Assembly (NCBI RefSeq): GCF_003646465.1
Contig: NZ_QZEX01000002.1
Span: 450,471-514,470 of the forward strand
Direction of reading: 5' to 3'
From: Chachezhania antarctica
GTDB lineage: Bacteria; Pseudomonadota; Alphaproteobacteria; Rhodobacterales; Rhodobacteraceae
Length of the DNA: 64,000 bases
A program made the translations under genes and the position numbers. How positions within the stretch are numbered: position 1 is the stretch's first letter; each line of letters opens with the position of its first letter. The notes below the pieces were generated by a model. The model was not told the origin of the DNA. It saw nothing but the letters and a program-made list of their open reading frames with translations, and ran no database searches. Shown here one piece after another: positions 59,957-64,000 of the stretch.

Positions 59957-60550
59957 ATGCAGCACCTTGCAGAACAGATATTGACCCATGCAGAGGGACT
60001 TCCGGAAGGAGCGCCACTTGCCGCAAAGGGCCTGCTGCACCTCGGCAGCCGTGCCGGTGTGGATCAGGCCTTGTCGCGCCTTGCCGAGCGCGGCCAGTTG
60101 ATCCGTGCCGGGCGCGGCGTTTACCTGCGACCGATCAAAAGCCGGTTTGGAACGCGCGCTCCGTCCGTGGAACAGGCCGTCGAGGCCCTCGCGGCGCAAC
60201 GTGGCGAAATCATCGTTCCAACCGGCGCCGCCGAAGCGAATGCACTCGGCCTGACCACGCAAGTGCCTGTTCGCTCCGTGTACCTGACCTCGGGTCGCAG
60301 CCGCACGCTCTCATTGGGCAAACAACTCGTGGAACTGCGCCACGCCCCCCGATGGCAACTCGCCCTCGGGAAGAGGCCGGCTGGCAGTGCTGTTCGCGCT
60401 CTGGCCTGGCTCGGGCCGGAACAGGCAGAGACAGCTCTTAGATCGCTGAAGCAGAAACTGCCCGCAGCGGCGTTTGACGAATTGGTAACCGCCGCACCGC
60501 AGTTCCCGACCTGGCTTGCACGCAGTGTCGGAAATGCGGCGCATGTCTGA
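59957..60550 (+). CDS. AbiEi-like antitoxin (DUF6088 family)
   Basis: A 197-residue protein with an N-terminal winged helix (AKGLLHLGSRAGVDQALSRLAERGQLIRAGRGVYLRP) and a DUF6088-type C-terminal domain. In type IV AbiE systems the antitoxin represses its own promoter and counteracts the nucleotidyltransferase toxin without direct contact. The promoter dyad lies directly upstream. It overlaps the toxin gene by 8 bases. Confidence 0.85.
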   Translation: MQHLAEQILTHAEGLPEGAPLAAKGLLHLGSRAGVDQALSRLAERGQLIRAGRGVYLRPIKSRFGTRAPSVEQAVEALAAQRGEIIVPTGAAEANALGLTTQVPVRSVYLTSGRSRTLSLGKQLVELRHAPRWQLALGKRPAGSAVRALAWLGPEQAETALRSLKQKLPAAAFDELVTAAPQFPTWLARSVGNAAHV

Positions 60551-61577
60551 ACCCTTCCTGTCTTTGCCGCCTAGAGACCGCAAGGAAGCCCTGGCCGTAG
60601 CTGCAGATCGCTCCGGGCGGCCCGCGCACCTGCTCGAAAAGGACGTCTGGGTTGTCTGGGCCCTTCAGACCCTCTTCAGTTCCGAGCTTGGTGAGCACCT
60701 CGTTTTCAAGGGCGGAACATCCCTTTCCAAGGCCTATGGGGTGATCCAGCGCTTCTCTGAAGATGTCGATCTGACCTATGACATACGGGCAATCGCACCT
60801 GATCTGGTGGGAGAACGCGCCGAAGCCCTGCCAACCACACGCAGTGAGGAAAAGCGCTGGTCGAAAGCTGTTCGGGATAGATTGCCAAAATGGGTCGTCG
60901 AAACGACGCAGCCCTTGATCCAGGACGCCATTGCAGCGCAAGGGCTATCGGCCTCGACACGGGCAGATGGCGACAAGCTTTTCATCGATTACAAAGCCGC
61001 CTCTTCTGGCTCCGGCTATGTCGCCCCCAGCGTCATGCTGGAATTCGGCGCGAGATCGACCGGCGAACCGGCGAGCCTGCGTGACGTCACCTGCGATGCG
61101 AACGGGCTGATCGAGGGCGTGACCTTTCCGACCGCGACACCGCGCGTGATGCATGCCGAACGAACCTTTTGGGAGAAGGCCACGGCGATCCATGTCTTTT
61201 GCGTACAGGGTCGGCTCCGCGGGGAGCGCTTCGCGCGCCATTGGCATGACCTGGTACGCCTCGACGATGCAGGCATCGCGGATGTGGCTATTTCCGACCG
61301 AGACCTCGCCTCAGCAGTCGCGCGGCACAAGCGTATGTTCTTCCCGGAGAAGACGGCCGGCGGAACACCCGTGGACTATGAAGCCGCGGTTCATGGCAAT
61401 CTGCAACTGGTCCCAAACGGAGAGGCTCGCACCGCGCTCGCGGCCGACTACGCGCACATGGTCGACGACGGCCTATTGCTTGAAGACGCTGAGCGTTTCG
61501 ACGACCTCATCGAACGTTGCGCATCCATTGCCGAGCGCGCAAAGCTCGCAGAAAACAATCAGCACATCCGCACCTGA
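60543..61577 (+). CDS. AbiEii-like nucleotidyltransferase toxin
   Basis: A 344-residue DUF1814/AbiEii-type toxin. The motif KGGTSLSKAYGVIQRFSEDVDLTYD (residues 56-80) gives the GS/T and D-x-D (D74, D76) of nucleotidyltransferases, which block tRNA or another target by adding nucleotides. ATG 60543 overlaps the antitoxin stop, ensuring coupled translation. The pair may stabilise the element or defend against phage. Confidence 0.87.
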   Translation: MSEPFLSLPPRDRKEALAVAADRSGRPAHLLEKDVWVVWALQTLFSSELGEHLVFKGGTSLSKAYGVIQRFSEDVDLTYDIRAIAPDLVGERAEALPTTRSEEKRWSKAVRDRLPKWVVETTQPLIQDAIAAQGLSASTRADGDKLFIDYKAASSGSGYVAPSVMLEFGARSTGEPASLRDVTCDANGLIEGVTFPTATPRVMHAERTFWEKATAIHVFCVQGRLRGERFARHWHDLVRLDDAGIADVAISDRDLASAVARHKRMFFPEKTAGGTPVDYEAAVHGNLQLVPNGEARTALAADYAHMVDDGLLLEDAERFDDLIERCASIAERAKLAENNQHIRT

Positions 61578-61624
61578 GCAGGTGGGCATACAGACTTCAC
61601 GCCAGATAGCGGAAATCCGATGAT

Positions 61625-61657
61625 CTTGGCAATGTCACGTCTTGACGCAATGCCAAG
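61625..61657 (+). terminator. Possible terminator after the toxin gene
   Basis: CTTGGCA (61625-61631) and TGCCAAG (61651-61657) pair across a 19-base interior that partly pairs itself, followed by GGTCGTTTT. It lies 48 bases after the toxin stop. T-tract is short, so confidence is moderate. Confidence 0.4.
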
Positions 61658-61705
61658 GGTCGTTTTGACTTCAAATCTGTACTTCATCCTGCATCCGAGG
61701 CGCGC

Positions 61706-62092
61706 GTGCGACGAACGTCAAAGACCGAATTTCTCAGAGGGTTAGGCGAATATAATCCCGGCGCACATGGGCCTTCGGGAACATCCTCAGAGCGGCAAAG
61801 ACTAAAAGAAAAAATCGCCGCATATGATGCTCAACGCGGCGGCGTTTGGAACTACGAAGATCTCTATCATATCCTGACTATGATCCTGAAAGGATACCCC
61901 GTAGATAAAGCGCGCGACACGATTGCGGCCTTGGATGGGCCTGGGGAAGCCGCTGCAAAATTAGGAATCTTTGACGGAATCTGCGGATATATTCCAATTG
62001 GTAAAGCAAATTTCATCGAACGTGAGCGACGGGCTATCGGTAAGCGCCGTCTCGACCCCACGTTGCTGCTAATGGCTTCGGCTGCGAGGTGA
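61706..62092 (+). pseudogene. Hypothetical gene interrupted by IS66
   Basis: A GTG-started frame of 128 codons. Residues 1-111 (TEFLRGLGEYNPGAHG...YEDLYHILTMILKGYPVDKARDTIAAL) look genuine. The last 17 residues come from the IS66 left end, which begins at 62040. The original 3' part is missing or lies beyond the insertion. No family recognised. Confidence 0.55.
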
Positions 62093-62124
62093 TCTCCATC
62101 TCATGATGGGGAGTGCGTTTCGAA

Positions 62125-62535
62125 ATGTGCGCTACAAATTCGTTTCTCAAATCGCTGGGCGTCGAGATTTACGCGTCGGGACACCGCCGGTGGCCGGATG
62201 AGGCCAAGGCCTTGGCCGTCGCGATGACCTTGGAGGCTGGTGCGACGGTGAATGCCGTGGCGGAGCGGTTTGGCATTCTGCCCAATCAACTCTCGGCATG
62301 GCGACGTGAAGCCAAACAGGGCAAGCTCGTGCTGCCTGCGGCAGAAGTCGAGGGCCCTGTCTTTGCGCCTCTCGTTGTCTGCGAGGTCGCCGAGGGGGAA
62401 GCGGGCCCGGAGGTCGCATCGCAGGCTGCCCCGATCAGGATCACTCGAGGCGCTGTCGTGATCGAACTCGCCCATGATGCACCTGCGGCCCGGATTGCCG
62501 AGATTGCCCACGCGCTGGAGGTTCATCCATGCTGA
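62125..62535 (+). CDS. tnpA: IS66 accessory protein TnpA
   Basis: A 136-residue protein with a helix-turn-helix (GHRRWPDEAKALAVAMTLEAGATVNAVAERFGILPNQLSAWRREAKQG) typical of IS66 TnpA. It overlaps tnpB by 7 bases. ATG 62125 preferred over a GTG 4 codons earlier. Confidence 0.88.
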   Translation: MCATNSFLKSLGVEIYASGHRRWPDEAKALAVAMTLEAGATVNAVAERFGILPNQLSAWRREAKQGKLVLPAAEVEGPVFAPLVVCEVAEGEAGPEVASQAAPIRITRGAVVIELAHDAPAARIAEIAHALEVHPC

Positions 62536-62882
62536 TGCCCTCGCAGGGCGTGCGGATCCTGGTGGCGACGAAGCCGGTCGACTTTCGCAAGGGGCATGAC
62601 GGTCTCGCGGCGTTGGTCCAGTCGACGCTTGCCGAGGATCCGTTCACGGGCACGGTCTTCGTGTTCCGGTCGAAGCGCGCCGACCGGTTGAAGATCCTGT
62701 TCTGGGACGGCAGCGGACTCGTGATGGCCTACAAACGGCTGGAAGAAAACACCTTCACTTGGCCCGCGATCCGCGACGGGGCAATGACCCTGAACCGGGC
62801 GCAGTTCGAGGCCCTGTTTGCCGGTTTGGACTGGCGCCGGGTTCGATCTCTGGAGGTGCGCCGACCGGCTGTGGCAGAGTGA
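62529..62882 (+). CDS. tnpB: IS66 accessory protein TnpB
   Basis: A 117-residue IS66 Orf2 protein (ILVATKPVDFRKGHDGLAALVQSTLAEDPFTGTVFVFRSKRADRLKILFWDGSG). Needed for transposition along with TnpC in IS66 elements. Full length. Confidence 0.95.
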   Translation: MLMPSQGVRILVATKPVDFRKGHDGLAALVQSTLAEDPFTGTVFVFRSKRADRLKILFWDGSGLVMAYKRLEENTFTWPAIRDGAMTLNRAQFEALFAGLDWRRVRSLEVRRPAVAE

Positions 62883-62936
62883 CTCGGCCTATTGAATAAC
62901 CGGGCACCGGCGCCCCGGGCCCGGTATAATCCAGCC

Positions 62937-64000
62937 ATGCCCGACGCCGCGCCCATCGACCTGTCCGCGATCCCCGAGAGCCAGCGCGCCGCCGTTCTGG
63001 CGGTGCTGCAGGAAAACGGCGCCCTGAAGGAAGCCAACCGGCGGCTCGAGCATCTCGTGGCCGAATTGAACCAGGTCGTGCATGGCAAACGGTCCGAGAA
63101 GCTGAGTGATGACGACCGGCAGCTTGCCTTCGAAGACCTGGAAACCGCCGTCGTCGAGGTCGAGACCCGCAGGGAGCAGGCCGCCCCCTCCACCCAGACC
63201 CCGCGACAGAAACGGCAGCGCAATCTCGGCCATCTGCCCGCGGGCCTGCCGCGCATCGAGCGTGTCATCGAACCGGCGAGCCTTGAGTGTCCTTGCGGCT
63301 GCGGCCGCATGCACCAGATCGGCGAGGATCGGACCGAGCGTCTCGACATCGTGCCTGCGCAGCTCCGGGTGCTGGTCGACATCCGGCCGAAGTATGCCTG
63401 CCGCATTTGCTCAGACGGGGTCACCCAGGCGCCCGCCGCGCCCCGGCTGATCGAGGGCGGTCTGCCGACCGAGGGCGCCATCGCTCATGTGTTGGTCTCG
63501 AAGTTCGCGGACCACCTGCCGTTCTACCGCCAAGGCCAGATCCTGGCGCGCTCCGGCATCCAGGTCGACCGCAGCACCCTGGCGGACTGGGCAGGCACCG
63601 CCGCCTTCCACCTCGGCCCCGTGGTCGACCGGCTGGCGGAACACATCAAGTCCTCCGGAAAGCTGTTCATGGATGAGACCACGGCTCCGGTCCTCGACCC
63701 CGGACGCGGCCGAACCAAGACCGGCTACCTCTGGGCCCTGGCCCGCGATGATCGCGGATGGGGCGGAGAAGACCCGCCCGGTGTCGCCTTCACCTACCAG
63801 CCCAGCCGCGCCGGCGCCCACGCAGAACAGATCCTTCAGGGCTTCGACGGTATCCTGCAGCTCGACGGCTACACCGGTTATGACCGGCTGACGCGCCCGT
63901 CCCGCAAGGGCGGCGCGCCGATCACGGTGGCCCACTGCTGGGCGCATGCGCGGCGCAAGCTGAAGGAGATCTTCGACCGCGACGGCTCGGAAACCGCCGC
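62937..64000 (+). CDS. tnpC: IS66 transposase TnpC (3' end outside window)
   Basis: An open frame from ATG 62937 to the window edge, 354 residues visible. It has the N-terminal coiled coil, the zinc-finger CPCGCG...C..C, LIEGGLPTEGAIAHVLVSKFADHLPFYRQ and the first catalytic Asp in FMDETTAPVL; the second region QLDGYTGYDRL follows. The final Glu would lie beyond the edge. Confidence 0.93.
   Translation, partial: MPDAAPIDLSAIPESQRAAVLAVLQENGALKEANRRLEHLVAELNQVVHGKRSEKLSDDDRQLAFEDLETAVVEVETRREQAAPSTQTPRQKRQRNLGHLPAGLPRIERVIEPASLECPCGCGRMHQIGEDRTERLDIVPAQLRVLVDIRPKYACRICSDGVTQAPAAPRLIEGGLPTEGAIAHVLVSKFADHLPFYRQGQILARSGIQVDRSTLADWAGTAAFHLGPVVDRLAEHIKSSGKLFMDETTAPVLDPGRGRTKTGYLWALARDDRGWGGEDPPGVAFTYQPSRAGAHAEQILQGFDGILQLDGYTGYDRLTRPSRKGGAPITVAHCWAHARRKLKEIFDRDGSETA

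Larger units (their letters stand above)
62040..64000 (+). mobile_element. IS66-family insertion sequence (right end outside window)
   Basis: The left end is GTAAGCG at 62040, the usual IS66 terminus, and tnpA, tnpB and tnpC follow in order. The 8 bases before it (GGCTATCG, 62032-62039) should recur after the right end as target duplication, which lies outside the window. Confidence 0.85.

Overview
The window reads as part of a large alphaproteobacterial conjugative element (an ICE or a conjugative plasmid), most like those of Rhodobacterales or sphingomonads. This rests on a complete Ti/IncP-type trb set, a VirD2-like DUF3363 relaxase, a RepA of the RPA family, and the usual accessory genes (two DUF736 proteins, DUF2840, DUF2493, DUF2958, Toprim, strawberry-notch, ParB, RadC, ArdC). 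No integrase, att site, tRNA, rRNA or CRISPR array was found, so integrated and plasmid forms cannot be told apart.

Layout. (1) 1-9.0 kb is metal and cell-envelope cargo: ZIP transporter, lspA, lnt, a small membrane protein, a penicillin-acylase-like protein that seems to have lost its nucleophile, a small lipoprotein, an L,D-transpeptidase and a Zn/Cd/Pb P1B-ATPase under a MerR-type promoter. A LysR regulator (9.0-10.0 kb) runs into the end of the transfer operon. (2) 9.9-19.5 kb, minus strand, is the mating-pair operon trbB-C-D-E-J-K-L-F-G-I plus DUF2274. (3) 20.1-32.4 kb, plus strand, is a defence-like island inserted between trbB and the copG-traG pair. It holds an HNH endonuclease with three HEPN-like proteins, an SF2 helicase with a C-terminal PD-(D/E)XK-like nuclease, and a three-gene unit made of an AAA ATPase with a degenerate HNH domain, an intact HNH nuclease (Septu PtuA/PtuB-like) and a DUF2235 alpha/beta hydrolase. 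(4) 32.6-42.4 kb, minus strand, carries copG, traG, the relaxase, a putative oriT with a nic-like core at 36981, a transglycosylase, DUF736, traF, DUF2840, repA with three internal iterons, and DNA-binding regulators. (5) 42.6-57.9 kb, minus strand, is the predicted leading region, including the anti-restriction and DNA-processing genes. (6) 58.3-64 kb, plus strand, holds an H-NS protein, a pRiA4b ORF-3 protein, a PrtN-like activator, an AbiE-type toxin-antitoxin pair and an IS66 element that runs off the window.

How it fits together. If nicking occurs at ATCCTG/C (36986/36987) on the plus strand, the plus strand enters the recipient 5' end first, beginning with 37-58 kb. That strand is the template for the minus-strand genes there, the same geometry as the anti-defence leading regions of F-like plasmids. 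Several genes in this region are preceded by hairpin leaders. Three leaders are near-copies of each other and a fourth is divergent but keeps its stem by paired changes. They are candidates for shared post-transcriptional control or single-strand promoters. The plus-strand island in part 3 is the best candidate for an undescribed defence system.
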